Positions 23,642 to 32,328 of a stretch of 45,779 bases of DNA are shown here, piece by piece (positions within the stretch are counted from its first letter, which is position 1; each line of letters starts with the position of its first letter). Both the position numbers and the translations under genes were made by a program. The notes under the pieces are model-generated. The model searched no databases, had not been told where the DNA came from, and saw only the letters and a list, made by a program, of their open reading frames with translations. This stretch comes from JAYFRE01 sp034926235 (GTDB lineage Bacteria > Pseudomonadota > Alphaproteobacteria > Rhodospirillales > Magnetospirillaceae), in assembly GCA_034926235.1 (NCBI GenBank), contig JAYFRE010000030.1:1-45779 (forward strand), written 5' to 3'.

Positions 23642-26377
23642 ATGAAAATTGTTATCGTTGAATCGCCTGCCAAGGCGAAGACCATTAATAAATATCTCGG
23701 ATCGGACTACCATGTGTTGGCCAGTTACGGCCATATCAGCGACCTTCCGGCCAAGGACGGCTCGGTTCGGCCCGACGAAAATTTCCAGATGGATTGGGAA
23801 ATCGACGCCAAATCGGAAAAACGTATCCGGGAGATCGTCAAATCCCTTAAGGGGGCCGACGCCCTGATCCTGGCCACCGACCCGGATCGAGAGGGAGAGG
23901 CGATTTCCTGGCATGTCCAGCGCGTTCTGGCCGAACGGCACGCCCTGAAGGGCATTCCGGTCAAACGGGTGGTGTTCAACGAAATTACGCGCCAGGCCGT
24001 GACCGAGGCGATGGCCAATCCGCGCGATCTGGATCAGGAGCTGGTCGACGCCTATCTGGCGCGCCGCGCCTTGGATTATCTGGTCGGTTTCACCCTATCG
24101 CCGGTTTTGTGGCGTAAATTGCCCGGCAGCCGTTCGGCAGGCCGGGTCCAATCCGTGGCCCTGCGGCTGATCTGCGAGCGCGAAGGCGAGATCGAGCGCT
24201 TCGAGTCGCGTGAATATTGGACGGTCGAAGCTGATTTCCTGACTCTCAAGCAGGCCCTGTTCACCGCTGCCTTGACCCGGCTGGATGGAAACAAGCTCGA
24301 CAAATTCGATCTTGCCAATGAAGCGGCCGCCAGAGATGCCGAATCGAAAATCCTGGCCGCTGATTTCCATGTCGGCGGGATTGAGAAAAAGCAGAGCAAG
24401 CGCCATCCCGCTCCGCCCTTCACGACCTCGACCCTACAGCAGGAAGCGTCGCGCAAACTGCATTTCTCCGCCGAGCGGACCATGCAGATCGCCCAGCGCC
24501 TTTATGAAGGTGTCGATATCGGCGGCGAAACCGTCGGTCTGATCACCTATATGCGAACCGACGGCGTGCAGATGGCGGCCGAAGCCATCGGTTCGGTGCG
24601 CGGCCTGATCCAGGAACAGTATGGGGCGCCTTACCTGCCGTCCTCGCCGCGTCTTTACAAGACCAAGGCGAAGAACGCCCAGGAAGCGCACGAGGCGATC
24701 CGTCCCACCGACGCCCAGCGCCGCCCGCGCGATGTGGCGTCCTATCTCGACCGCGAACAGCTCAGGCTTTACGAGCTGATCTGGCGGCGTACGGTGGCAT
24801 CGCAGATGGCCAGCGCCGTTCTCGATCAGACGGCGATCGATGTCGTCTCGGCGGATGAACGGACCGCCTTGCGCGCGACCGGATCGACGATCCGCTTCGA
24901 CGGTTTCCTGACGCTTTATCACGAGGACCGCGACGACGCGGCCCAGGACGAGAACGGCGACCGGATTCTGCCCGACATGGCCGAAGGAGAAGCACTGGAC
25001 CGCAAGGCCGTGCGTCCCGAACAGCATTTCACCCAGGCCCCGCCCCGCTACACCGAAGCCAGTCTGGTCAAAAAGATGGAAGAGCTGGGCATCGGGCGTC
25101 CCTCGACCTATGCCTCCATCCTGTCGGTGCTGCGCGAACGCAATTATGTCCGCCTCGACGAGCGCCGCTTTGTGCCCGAGGATCGCGGACGGGTGGTGAC
25201 CGCCTTCCTGGAAAGCTTCTTCAACCGCTACGTCCAGTACAATTTCACCGCCGACATGGAAAATCGCCTGGATCAGGTGTCGGACGGGCGTCTCGATTGG
25301 AAGACGGTGCTGACCGATTTCTGGAAGGATTTCTCCGCTTCGGTCGATGACACCAAGGAGTTGCGCGTCTCTCAGGTTCTGGATGCGTTGGATAAGGATC
25401 TTGGCCCGCACTTCTTCCCCGACAAGGGCGACGGGCATGATCCCCGCGCCTGCCCCACTTGCGGCAACGGTCGTCTCAGCCTCAAGCTGGGCAAATTCGG
25501 CGCTTTCATCGGCTGCTCGAACTATCCCGAATGCCGCTTCACCCGGCCCTTGTCACTCGCCAATGGCGACGGATCGGGGACCGAAGAAAACCAGGACGGA
25601 CCGAAGGAATTGGGCAACGACCCCGCTACCGGTCTGACGGTCAGTCTGCGAAAGGGACCCTATGGTCCCTATGTGCAGTTGGGCGATGGGGAAAAGGGCA
25701 AGGAAAAACCGAAGCGGGTCAGTCTGTATAAAGGGCTGGATCCTGCGTCGCTCGATCTCGACACCGCTCTGGCGTTGTTGGCCCTGCCCCGAACGATCGG
25801 TCGGCACCCTGCGGATGATGCGCAGATTTCCGCCGGAATCGGCCGCTTTGGTCCCTATCTGAAGCATGGCGATAGCTACAAATCGCTGGGGGCCGGAGAT
25901 GATGTGCTGGCCGTCGATCTTGCCCGCGCCGTCGAATTGCTGGCCGAGCCCAAGGCGGGACGCGGCGCGCGCGCGCCGGCGCGCGTCCTGGGCGAGCATC
26001 CCGCCGATTCACAGCCGGTGACGCTCCATTCCGGCCGTTACGGCCCCTATGTCAGCCATGGCGGCGTAAACGCCAATCTGCCGCGCGGCCGTGACGAGGT
26101 GTCGCTGGCCGAGGCGGTCGAGCTTCTGGCTGCCCGCGCCGCCCAGGGAGGGGTGAAACCCAAGAAGGCGGCAGCCAAGCCCAAGGCTGCGGCAAAACCG
26201 AAGACTGCCGCTGCCAAAACCAAAACGGCGACAGCCAAAGAGACGAAGGCCAAGACGGCGGCCAAACCGAAGGCTGCAGCCAAGAAGGCTCCGGCTGGAA
26301 CCGATGACGCTCCTGCCAAACCGAAGACGCCGCGTGCGCCGAGGAAGAAGACGGCTGACGCCGGCGAGGCTTCTTGA
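23642..26377 (+). CDS. topA: DNA topoisomerase I (type IA)
   Basis: This 911-aa protein is bacterial topoisomerase I, which relaxes negative supercoils. The TOPRIM domain begins with V-E-S-P-A-K-A-K-T-I-N-K-Y and has the D-P-D-R-E-G-E acidic triad. The active-site Tyr is in I-T-Y-M-R-T-D-G (Tyr303). A four-Cys zinc ribbon (C-P-T-C ... C-S-N-Y-P-E-C) begins near residue 600. Several short G-x-Y-G-P-Y repeats follow, and the protein ends in a roughly 75-residue Lys/Ala/Pro tail, which is typical of this group. The ATG follows an AT-rich stretch that could be a promoter. The stop overlaps the rnr start by 4 bp. Confidence 0.97.
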   Translation: MKIVIVESPAKAKTINKYLGSDYHVLASYGHISDLPAKDGSVRPDENFQMDWEIDAKSEKRIREIVKSLKGADALILATDPDREGEAISWHVQRVLAERHALKGIPVKRVVFNEITRQAVTEAMANPRDLDQELVDAYLARRALDYLVGFTLSPVLWRKLPGSRSAGRVQSVALRLICEREGEIERFESREYWTVEADFLTLKQALFTAALTRLDGNKLDKFDLANEAAARDAESKILAADFHVGGIEKKQSKRHPAPPFTTSTLQQEASRKLHFSAERTMQIAQRLYEGVDIGGETVGLITYMRTDGVQMAAEAIGSVRGLIQEQYGAPYLPSSPRLYKTKAKNAQEAHEAIRPTDAQRRPRDVASYLDREQLRLYELIWRRTVASQMASAVLDQTAIDVVSADERTALRATGSTIRFDGFLTLYHEDRDDAAQDENGDRILPDMAEGEALDRKAVRPEQHFTQAPPRYTEASLVKKMEELGIGRPSTYASILSVLRERNYVRLDERRFVPEDRGRVVTAFLESFFNRYVQYNFTADMENRLDQVSDGRLDWKTVLTDFWKDFSASVDDTKELRVSQVLDALDKDLGPHFFPDKGDGHDPRACPTCGNGRLSLKLGKFGAFIGCSNYPECRFTRPLSLANGDGSGTEENQDGPKELGNDPATGLTVSLRKGPYGPYVQLGDGEKGKEKPKRVSLYKGLDPASLDLDTALALLALPRTIGRHPADDAQISAGIGRFGPYLKHGDSYKSLGAGDDVLAVDLARAVELLAEPKAGRGARAPARVLGEHPADSQPVTLHSGRYGPYVSHGGVNANLPRGRDEVSLAEAVELLAARAAQGGVKPKKAAAKPKAAAKPKTAAAKTKTATAKETKAKTAAKPKAAAKKAPAGTDDAPAKPKTPRAPRKKTADAGEAS

Positions 26378-28596
26378 AGAATCCCCGCAAACCGGCTCCT
26401 CTGCCGTCGCGCCAGCAGCTTCTGGACTTCATCAAGGACAGCCCCGTTCCGGTCGGCAAACGCGAGATCGCGCGCGCCTTCCGTATCGGGCCTGACGATC
26501 GCCTCGCCTTGCGCGCCTTGATCAAAAGCCTTGAGACCGAAGGGAAACTGGATCGTAAGGCCTCCCGCCGTTTTGTCCCCCAAGGCAGCCTGCCCGAAAG
26601 CGCCGTCCTGGTGATCAGCGGCATGGACCGCGACGGCGAATTGATGGCGAAGCCGGTGGAATGGACCGGCGAAGGTACGCCGCCTCGCATCATCATGGCT
26701 CCCTTCCAGCGCGGCCAGGAACCGCTGGGGATCGGCGATCGTGTCCTGGCGCGGCTGAAACGGCTTCGGTCTGGGCTTTATGAAGGCCGCGCGGTCAAGC
26801 GCATCACCGAAGGCCCGGCCCGGGTCCTGGGTCTGATCGAGGACAGGCCCGACGGTTCGGGACGGCTGCGCCCGGTGGATCGGCGTAACCGGACCGATTT
26901 CGCCATTGCTGCAGGCGACCGGCTGGACGCCCTCTCCGGCGAGCTGGTGCTGGCCGAGATACTGCCTTCGCGTCCCTACGGGCCGAAACCGGTTCGGGTC
27001 GTGGAACGGCTGGGCGCAATGGACGACGCGCACGCGGTCAGTCTGCTGGCGATACACGCTCACGGCATCCCCGACGTCTTCCCCGAGGAGGCGCTGGCGC
27101 AAGCCGAGGCCGCTGTCGCCGCGCCGCTGGGTCAGCGCGAGGATCTGCGCGCCCTGCCCTTGATCACCATCGACGGCGCGGACGCACGGGACTTCGACGA
27201 CGCCGTTTGGGCCGAACGCGAGGAAGAGGGCTGGCATCTGATCGTCGCTATCGCCGATGTCGCCTGGTATGTGCGTCCCGGCGACGCCTTGGACCGCGAG
27301 GCCTATCTGCGCGGCAATTCGGTCTATTTCCCCGACCGCGTGGTGCCGATGCTGCCCGAGGCTCTGTCCAACGGCTGGTGTTCGCTCAAACCCGACGAAG
27401 ACCGGCCCTGCTTGGCCGTACACATCCATATCGATGCGCAAGGTGAGAAAATCCGGCATCGTTTCGTGCGCGCTTTGATGCGTTCGGCGGCGCGGCTGAC
27501 CTATGAACAGGTGCAGGACGCCCGGGAAGGACGCCCGGACGATGCGACCGGGCCTTTGCTGGAAGACGTCCTGACACCGCTTTACGGCGCATGGGAAGCC
27601 CTGCTGGCGGCGCGGAAACGACGCGGCGTGCTGGAACTCGATATTCCCGAACGGCGGATCGTTCTCGATTCCAACGGTCATGTCCAGGCCGTGCTGCCCA
27701 GACAAAGCCTGGAAAGCCATCGCCTGATCGAGGATTTCATGATCGCGGCAAATGTCGCGGCGGCTGAACAGATCGAGGCGCTGGGCCTGCCCTGCATGTA
27801 CCGGGTTCATGACAAGCCGTCGCCGGAAAAGCTGGAAGGCCTGCGCGAGTTCCTGGACAGCATCGATCTGCCGATGGCCAAGGGACAGGTCATGCGCCCC
27901 AGCCATTTCAACGCTATCCTGGCAAAAGTGCGTGAAACGCCGGAAGCGGCCCTGGTCAATGAGATCGTTCTCAGAAGCCAGGCCCAGGCCGCCTATTCGC
28001 CCGATAATATCGGTCATTTCGGGTTGGGACTGGCGCGCTACGCCCATTTCACCTCCCCCATCCGCCGTTATGCCGATCTTTTGGTCCACCGGGCGTTGAT
28101 CGCGGGGCTGAAATTCGGTGAAGGCGGTCTGCCCGACACCGATCTGGGGAGTTTCGCGGAAACCGGAACGCATATCTCGGCCACCGAACGCCGCGCGGCC
28201 AGCGCCGAGCGCGAGGCGATCGACCGTTTCACCGCCTCGTTCCTCAAAGACCGGGTCGGCGCGCATTTCGCAGCCCGAATCTCCGGCGTCGCTCGTTTCG
28301 GTCTGTTTGTCTCGCTGGAGGAAACCGGCGCCGACGGGCTGATCCCGGCTTCGGCGCTGCCCGCCGACTATTATCATCACGACGCACGGGCGCACAGCCT
28401 GACCGGCCGCCGCTCCGGTGCGCGCTTTACCCTGGGTCAGCCGGTCGAGGTGATCTTAAGCGAAGCCAACCCGTTGACCGGAGGATTGGTCTTTGCCCTG
28501 GCCGCCGGACCGGGGCCGCGTTCCACCTTTTCGCGAGGGCCGAAACGGCCCAGCAAAGGACGCTCGAAAGGGCCTGAAAGACGAGGGCGGCGCTAA
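26374..28596 (+). CDS. rnr: Ribonuclease R (3'-5' exoribonuclease)
   Basis: This 740-aa protein is RNase R, a processive 3'-5' exoribonuclease for structured RNA. It has an N-terminal helix-turn-helix (about residues 10-75), cold-shock-like RNA-binding domains, and an RNB catalytic domain with D-G-A-D-A-R-D-F-D-D-A-V, the acidic site that holds metal. A C-terminal S1 domain (about 630-710) leads into an Arg/Gly/Pro tail (F-S-R-G-P-K-R). The start is TTG 26374, which overlaps the topA stop, so translation is probably coupled. The next gene, rpmG, has its own promoter. Confidence 0.95.
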   Translation: MKNPRKPAPLPSRQQLLDFIKDSPVPVGKREIARAFRIGPDDRLALRALIKSLETEGKLDRKASRRFVPQGSLPESAVLVISGMDRDGELMAKPVEWTGEGTPPRIIMAPFQRGQEPLGIGDRVLARLKRLRSGLYEGRAVKRITEGPARVLGLIEDRPDGSGRLRPVDRRNRTDFAIAAGDRLDALSGELVLAEILPSRPYGPKPVRVVERLGAMDDAHAVSLLAIHAHGIPDVFPEEALAQAEAAVAAPLGQREDLRALPLITIDGADARDFDDAVWAEREEEGWHLIVAIADVAWYVRPGDALDREAYLRGNSVYFPDRVVPMLPEALSNGWCSLKPDEDRPCLAVHIHIDAQGEKIRHRFVRALMRSAARLTYEQVQDAREGRPDDATGPLLEDVLTPLYGAWEALLAARKRRGVLELDIPERRIVLDSNGHVQAVLPRQSLESHRLIEDFMIAANVAAAEQIEALGLPCMYRVHDKPSPEKLEGLREFLDSIDLPMAKGQVMRPSHFNAILAKVRETPEAALVNEIVLRSQAQAAYSPDNIGHFGLGLARYAHFTSPIRRYADLLVHRALIAGLKFGEGGLPDTDLGSFAETGTHISATERRAASAEREAIDRFTASFLKDRVGAHFAARISGVARFGLFVSLEETGADGLIPASALPADYYHHDARAHSLTGRRSGARFTLGQPVEVILSEANPLTGGLVFALAAGPGPRSTFSRGPKRPSKGRSKGPERRGRR

Positions 28597-28612
28597 AGGT
28601 GCCACTCTTTAC

Positions 28613-28640
28613 TTGACAGAACCCCACGAACTTGTATTTT
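28613..28640 (+). promoter_or_regulatory. Promoter for rpmG (-35/-10)
   Basis: TTGACA at 28613-28618 is a perfect sigma-70 -35 box. A TATTTT hexamer at 28635-28640 lies 16 bp downstream. The rpmG ATG begins 46 bp later, so the 50S subunit gene seems to be transcribed independently of rnr. Confidence 0.65.
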
Positions 28641-28685
28641 CCGCATCCCAAGCCTTACGTCACTTAAGCTCCAGGATTCAAGAAC

Positions 28686-28853
28686 ATGGCCAAGCCCGCC
28701 ACTATCCTCGTCAAGCTGCTCAGCACAGCTGAAACCGGCTTTTTCTACGTGGCGAAGAAGAACCCGCGTAAGACGACCGAAAAGCTGGAATTCCGTAAAT
28801 ACGATCCGGTTGTGCGCAAGCATGTCGCCTTCAAGGAAACCAAGATCAAGTAG
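28686..28853 (+). CDS. rpmG: 50S ribosomal protein L33
   Basis: This 55-aa basic protein is ribosomal protein L33: A-K-P-A-T-I-L-V-K-L-L-S at the start, then G-F-F-Y-V-A-K-K-N-P-R, and K-Y-D-P-V-V-R-K-H-V-A-F-K-E-T-K-I-K at the end. It has the usual length. The zinc-binding Cys pairs of the CxxC-type paralogue are absent, so this is the zinc-independent (C-minus) form. It has its own promoter and two hairpins behind it. Confidence 0.96.
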   Translation: MAKPATILVKLLSTAETGFFYVAKKNPRKTTEKLEFRKYDPVVRKHVAFKETKIK

Positions 28854-28892
28854 GTTTCCGTCGCCGCGCTTTTTTGAAAAGCGAGATCGAAT

Positions 28893-28922
28893 AAGCCCGC
28901 TTTCATTCAGGAATGCGGGCTT
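28893..28922 (+). terminator. Terminator after rpmG
   Basis: The 8-bp stem AAGCCCGC / GCGGGCTT with a 14-nt loop starts 40 nt after the rpmG stop and runs into a short T-rich stretch. Confidence 0.6.
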
Positions 28923-28982
28923 TCGTTCGTGAGCGGGTTTCCATCCCCGTTGGTTTAGACGCGGGAAAGTCACAAAAAAGAT

Positions 28983-29004
28983 AGGCCGGCATAAATGCCG
29001 GCCT
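28983..29004. terminator. Second hairpin between rpmG and the Crp-type gene
   Basis: A perfect 9-bp stem, AGGCCGGCA / TGCCGGCCT, with a 4-nt TAAA loop is flanked by an A-run on the left and TTTAAAG on the right, so it could stop transcription from either side. The same GCCGGC-centred stem recurs in the hup terminator. About 120 bp of gene-free sequence follow. Confidence 0.6.
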
Positions 29005-29122
29005 TTAAAGTTTCTCTTGAGGGAAAAAGGTACTGGAAAACACCGGGGGGGGCATTCACCAGTATCACACCTGAACGCTATGCCGTTTTTCCCGCTTCGT
29101 AAGTGATGTCCGTCACATGGAA

Positions 29123-29827
29123 TTATATGCCGCGGACATCCTCGACCAGAATCGCCAGGCGCGCCATATCGAGGACGACCAGAGCGTCTTTCGTCCGTTC
29201 CAGAACCCCGCTGCGGACCAGATCGTTTAAGACCCTTGCCACGGTTTCACGCGTCGTACTGACCCGGCTCGCCAGATCGGCGTGAATAGGAATCGGCACA
29301 ATCTCAGCCGAAACGCCATCTGTCGTGGCCTTTCGGGCCAGGCGCAACAATTCCGCATGCACGCGGTTGTTCGCGCCCAGTGTGCTCAAATCCATGATGC
29401 GGTCATTGGCCTGACGGACCATCCGCGCCAGGCGGCGCATGATTTCCCGCGCGATCAGCGGCTTTTCATCCAAAAGGGTCAGGAACATCTCGTGCGGCAT
29501 GGCCGCCGAAACCGCCGGTCCGCCCTGCGCGACCACAAAGGCCGACCGCAACTCGCCATCGATGGCCGACAATTCGCCAAAAAAATTGCCAGGCCCGATA
29601 TCGTCCAGCGTCACCTCGCGGCCCGATAGGGAATAATTCACAACCCGCACCGTGCCCTGGATGATGAAATGCACGTCGCGGCTTTCGCTTTGGCCGTCGA
29701 TGATATGTTCACCGACATTGAAATAGCGGAACCGGCACTGGCGCGCCAGATCGTGACGCTCCAGGGCATTAAGCGAAGCCAGCAGCGGAATGCCGGCGAG
29801 AGAGTATGTCTGATCCGATTCCGTCAT
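29123..29827 (-). CDS. Crp/Fnr-family transcriptional regulator
   Basis: This 234-aa protein has an N-terminal cyclic-nucleotide-binding beta-barrel (about residues 15-125, with F-F-G-E-L-S-A-I-D-G-E-L-R-S-A) and a C-terminal helix-turn-helix (A-D-L-A-S-R-V-S-T-T-R-E-T-V-A-R-V-L-N-D-L, about 180-205). The N-terminal Cys cluster of oxygen-sensing FNR is absent, so cAMP, another nucleotide or another signal is more likely than iron-sulfur sensing. Related regulators control anaerobic, nitrogen or photosynthetic genes, but the target cannot be read here. It lies downstream of purU with a 96-nt gap and may be transcribed separately. Confidence 0.9.
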   Translation of the reverse strand: MTESDQTYSLAGIPLLASLNALERHDLARQCRFRYFNVGEHIIDGQSESRDVHFIIQGTVRVVNYSLSGREVTLDDIGPGNFFGELSAIDGELRSAFVVAQGGPAVSAAMPHEMFLTLLDEKPLIAREIMRRLARMVRQANDRIMDLSTLGANNRVHAELLRLARKATTDGVSAEIVPIPIHADLASRVSTTRETVARVLNDLVRSGVLERTKDALVVLDMARLAILVEDVRGI

Positions 29828-29872
29828 TGGTTGAAGTCGTCCCCAAACGTGGCCATCGTCATTGCGGGCAAA

Positions 29873-29892
29873 TCCTATCCGAAAAGATAGGA
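29873..29892 (-). terminator. Weak hairpin between purU and the Crp-type gene
   Basis: The 7-bp stem TCCTATC / GATAGGA with a 6-nt loop begins about 30 nt after the purU stop on the minus strand and is followed by TTT. It could attenuate transcription from purU into the regulator gene. Confidence 0.35.
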
Positions 29893-29923
29893 CTTGACGA
29901 CACGTCTCCTCACAGAAAACCCC

Positions 29924-30784
29924 CTATTTAAAGACGACGGTCTTTCCTCCATTGGGTAGAACTCTGTGTTCGGTGTGATAGCGAATCGCGCGCGACAGGA
30001 CGACATTCTCGATATCGCGCCCCAGAGCCACAAGATCCTCGGGCGTATGCGTGTGATCGACCCGCTCCACCGCTTGATCAATGATCGGTCCTTCATCCAG
30101 CTCTGTGGTCACGTAATGAGCCGTAGCGCCGATGATCTTGACCCCGCGCGCATAAGCCTGGTGATAGGGCTTGGCCCCTTTGAACCCAGGCAGGAAGGAA
30201 TGATGGATGTTGATCGCGCGCCAGGCCAGCGCCTCGCACAGGCTGGGGGACAGCACCTGCATATAGCGCGCCAGAACCACCAGATCGATGTTCAGCCGGT
30301 CGACCATTTCCAGGATGCGCTTTTCCTGCTCGGCCTTGTTGGCGGCGTCTACGGGAAGGTAATGGAACGGGATGCCGTGCCATTCCACCATGCGCTCCAG
30401 GGTGGGATGGTTGGACACCACGGCCGGGATATCGATCTGCAACGATCCCGTCCGGTAGCGATATAAAAGATCGTTCAGGCAATGATCGAATTTGGACACC
30501 AGCACCAGCACCCGCGCCTTGTGCTGGCCGTCATGCATGTTCCAGGTCATCTTGAACCGCTCGGCGAGTTCGGCGAACAATCTTTTCAGTTCGGGCCTGG
30601 GAGGTGTCGAAGGGCCATCGCGGAAAACCCAGCGCATGAAGAAACGTTCCGAAACCGGATCCCCATATTGCGCCGCCTCGGTGATAAAGACGTCATAGCC
30701 GCTCAAAAAGCCCGAAACGGCGGCAATCAAGCCGGTGGCGTCGGGACAGGTAATGGTCAAAATCGTGCTGTTCTTGTCGGTCAT
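29924..30784 (-). CDS. purU: Formyltetrahydrofolate deformylase
   Basis: This 286-aa protein is PurU, which hydrolyses 10-formyl-tetrahydrofolate to formate and tetrahydrofolate and so balances the one-carbon pool. The N-terminal ACT domain (about residues 6-85) begins I-L-T-I-T-C-P-D-A-T-G-L and may bind a regulator such as Gly or Met. The formyltransferase-like domain carries the active-site N-I-H-H-S-F-L-P-G-F and the Asp in T-T-E-L-D-E-G-P-I-I. The ATG has a strong GGGAGG 6 nt upstream. It is divergent from the acidic-protein gene at 30987. Confidence 0.95.
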   Translation of the reverse strand: MTDKNSTILTITCPDATGLIAAVSGFLSGYDVFITEAAQYGDPVSERFFMRWVFRDGPSTPPRPELKRLFAELAERFKMTWNMHDGQHKARVLVLVSKFDHCLNDLLYRYRTGSLQIDIPAVVSNHPTLERMVEWHGIPFHYLPVDAANKAEQEKRILEMVDRLNIDLVVLARYMQVLSPSLCEALAWRAINIHHSFLPGFKGAKPYHQAYARGVKIIGATAHYVTTELDEGPIIDQAVERVDHTHTPEDLVALGRDIENVVLSRAIRYHTEHRVLPNGGKTVVFK

Positions 30785-30986
30785 CGCAACCTCCCCCGCC
30801 TCCTTAACCGACAGGATGATCTATGCCAAGAGCCCGATTGCAGACGCCTTGCATTTTCCTTCCGAATTGAGGACGATCCCCCAGGTTCGCGGGTGTATCC
30901 CAGGACCACCCCATCCACATTTCTATCCTCCGGCCGCGCCGATGTCCGGTCGAAGTCTTTTTTCCGCACACAGTTTGGAGACACCG

Positions 30987-31328
30987 ATGAAGACCGTTTA
31001 TTTCAAATCGGGCGATGCCGAGTGGAAATACGAGCTTGAAGACGAAGAGCATGAACAAATCATTGCCGGCATCCTCGAAGACGGCACGGATTTCGAGAAT
31101 ATGTTGGACGAATCCATCGAAATTCTGCGCGACATTTCGATGATGGACGAGGACGACATGGATGAAGATGATCTGATCGATCAGACGGTGTCCGTCGCCT
31201 TCATCTGGCACTATTTCAACTCGCTGCCCGAGGATTCGGGGAAAATCGAAGGCGACGTCGTTCTGATCGAGGACGAAGACGGCACCGGGGTTTCGGTCCT
31301 GTCGATCGACGATATCATCGAGGAATAA
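30987..31328 (+). CDS. Small acidic hypothetical protein (113 aa)
   Basis: I do not recognise this protein. It is soluble and very acidic, with a D/E-rich stretch near residues 50-65 (M-M-D-E-D-D-M-D-E-D-D) and an E-rich start. No signal peptide, membrane segment or Cys motif is seen. The ATG at 30987 has GGAG 7 nt upstream; a longer frame from 30735 would overlap the divergent purU start, so I reject it. It lies 30 nt before yajQ on the same strand, which suggests shared transcription. Acidic proteins of this size can be regulators or nucleic-acid mimics, but I cannot assign a function. Confidence 0.7.
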   Translation: MKTVYFKSGDAEWKYELEDEEHEQIIAGILEDGTDFENMLDESIEILRDISMMDEDDMDEDDLIDQTVSVAFIWHYFNSLPEDSGKIEGDVVLIEDEDGTGVSVLSIDDIIEE

Positions 31329-31358
31329 CCGCAATAGCGCCTTTGGAAAAAAGCTTTT

Positions 31359-31844
31359 ATGCCCAGTTTCGACATCGTTTCTAAAACAGATATGGCAGAA
31401 ATGGACAATGCCGTCGCCGGCGTTGCCCGCGAAATCACCCAGCGTTTCGATTTCAAGGGCAGCAACTGCACGATCGAACGCCAGGATCAGGTCATAACCA
31501 TCCTGGCTGACGATGAAACCAGGCTGCGCCAGATGCAGGAATTGCTGAGTGTCTATGCTACGCGGCGCGGGCTCGACATCAAGGCGTTGGACTATCAGAC
31601 GCCTGAACGGGCCGCAGGCGATTCCTTGCGCCAAAAAGTTTTGATCAAGCAGGGAATCGACAAGGATATCGCCAAGCGCCTGATCAAGGAAATCAAGGAC
31701 AGCAAGATCAAGGTCCAGGCCACGATTCAGGGCGACGAATTGCGCGTCACGGGTAAAAAACGCGACGAATTGCAGTCGATCATCGCCTTGGCCAAAAAAC
31801 TCGACCTGCCCTTGCCGCTGCAATATGTGAATTTCCGAGATTGA
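31359..31844 (+). CDS. yajQ: YajQ family nucleotide-binding protein (UPF0234)
   Basis: This 161-aa protein is a YajQ/UPF0234 family member at its usual length. It begins P-S-F-D-I-V-S-K-T-D and contains I-T-Q-R-F-D-F-K-G and the typical V-T-G-K-K-R-D-E-L-Q end. Family members bind nucleic acid or nucleotides, and in Xanthomonas a homologue acts as a cyclic-di-GMP receptor that affects transcription; this is family knowledge only. It probably shares a transcript with the acidic 113-aa gene. The next feature downstream is the convergent tRNA-His gene. Confidence 0.93.
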   Translation: MPSFDIVSKTDMAEMDNAVAGVAREITQRFDFKGSNCTIERQDQVITILADDETRLRQMQELLSVYATRRGLDIKALDYQTPERAAGDSLRQKVLIKQGIDKDIAKRLIKEIKDSKIKVQATIQGDELRVTGKKRDELQSIIALAKKLDLPLPLQYVNFRD

Positions 31845-31871
31845 CTGCGGAAATCAGACGCCCAGCCGCCC

Positions 31872-31894
31872 CCGCCGCGCATTCTGCGCGGTGG
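31872..31894. terminator. GC-rich hairpin between yajQ and tRNA-His
   Basis: The 9-bp stem CCGCCGCGC / GCGCGGTGG (one G-U pair) with a 5-nt loop lies 28 nt after the yajQ stop and 28 nt from the tRNA 3' end. No clear U-run follows in either direction, so a terminator role is only possible. Confidence 0.35.
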
Positions 31895-31921
31895 TAAGGG
31901 CGGTTCTGGACAGGGGAAAAG

Positions 31922-31999
31922 TGGGGCGAGTGATCGGATTCGAACCGACGACATCCAGGACCACAACCTGGCGCTCTAACCAACTGAGCTACACCCGCC
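31922..31999 (-). tRNA. tRNA-His (GTG)
   Basis: On the minus strand a full cloverleaf folds: 5' GGCGGGTG, D-arm GCTCAGTTGGTTAGAGC, anticodon stem-loop CCAGG-TTGTGGT-CCTGG with anticodon GTG, and T-arm GTCGGTTCGAATCCGAT. The extra 5' G paired with the discriminator C marks His identity, and CCA is encoded. Confidence 0.95.
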
Positions 32000-32252
32000 A
32001 TCGAGGGCCCATTGTCTATCCCAGACATCCCTAGCCCGTCAAGCGCCTATCGTCTCCCGAAACGCGCCGGTGGCGAAAGCTTTCCTTTCATGCAGAACAG
32101 GCTGCTCCCACAAGCCGCGTTCCCGCCGCCCTTGAATCCGTGCAATCCGAAAGATGATGAAAAACAAGGCATAAAAGCCGAAAAAATGAGCAGATCTTTG
32201 CGGCTCCTTTGCCCAAAGGACCGGATATCCTGCATTTTCAAGGTAGCCCAAC

Positions 32253-32268
32253 TGGCACGGACCGTGCT
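32253..32268 (+). promoter_or_regulatory. Sigma-54 (-24/-12) promoter of glnB-glnA
   Basis: TGGCACGGACCGTGCT matches the sigma-54 consensus TGGCACG-N4-TTGCW with one mismatch, in the correct GG-to-GC spacing. It lies 60 bp before the glnB ATG, which fits nitrogen-limited expression through NtrC. The rest of the 329-bp gap from the tRNA-His gene (32000-32328) should hold NtrC sites, but I could not pick a clear pair by eye. I saw nothing else in that gap. Confidence 0.7.
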
Positions 32269-32328
32269 TAAGTGGAGAACGCGTTCCGGTGCGCCGGGTA
32301 CACCCTGAGCAGTAGAGTAGCAGCCCAA

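Noticed and set aside
26047..28395. 782-codon minus-strand frame opposite topA and rnr
   Set aside because: Shadow of the rnr and topA coding sequence; rnr is an unmistakable family match.
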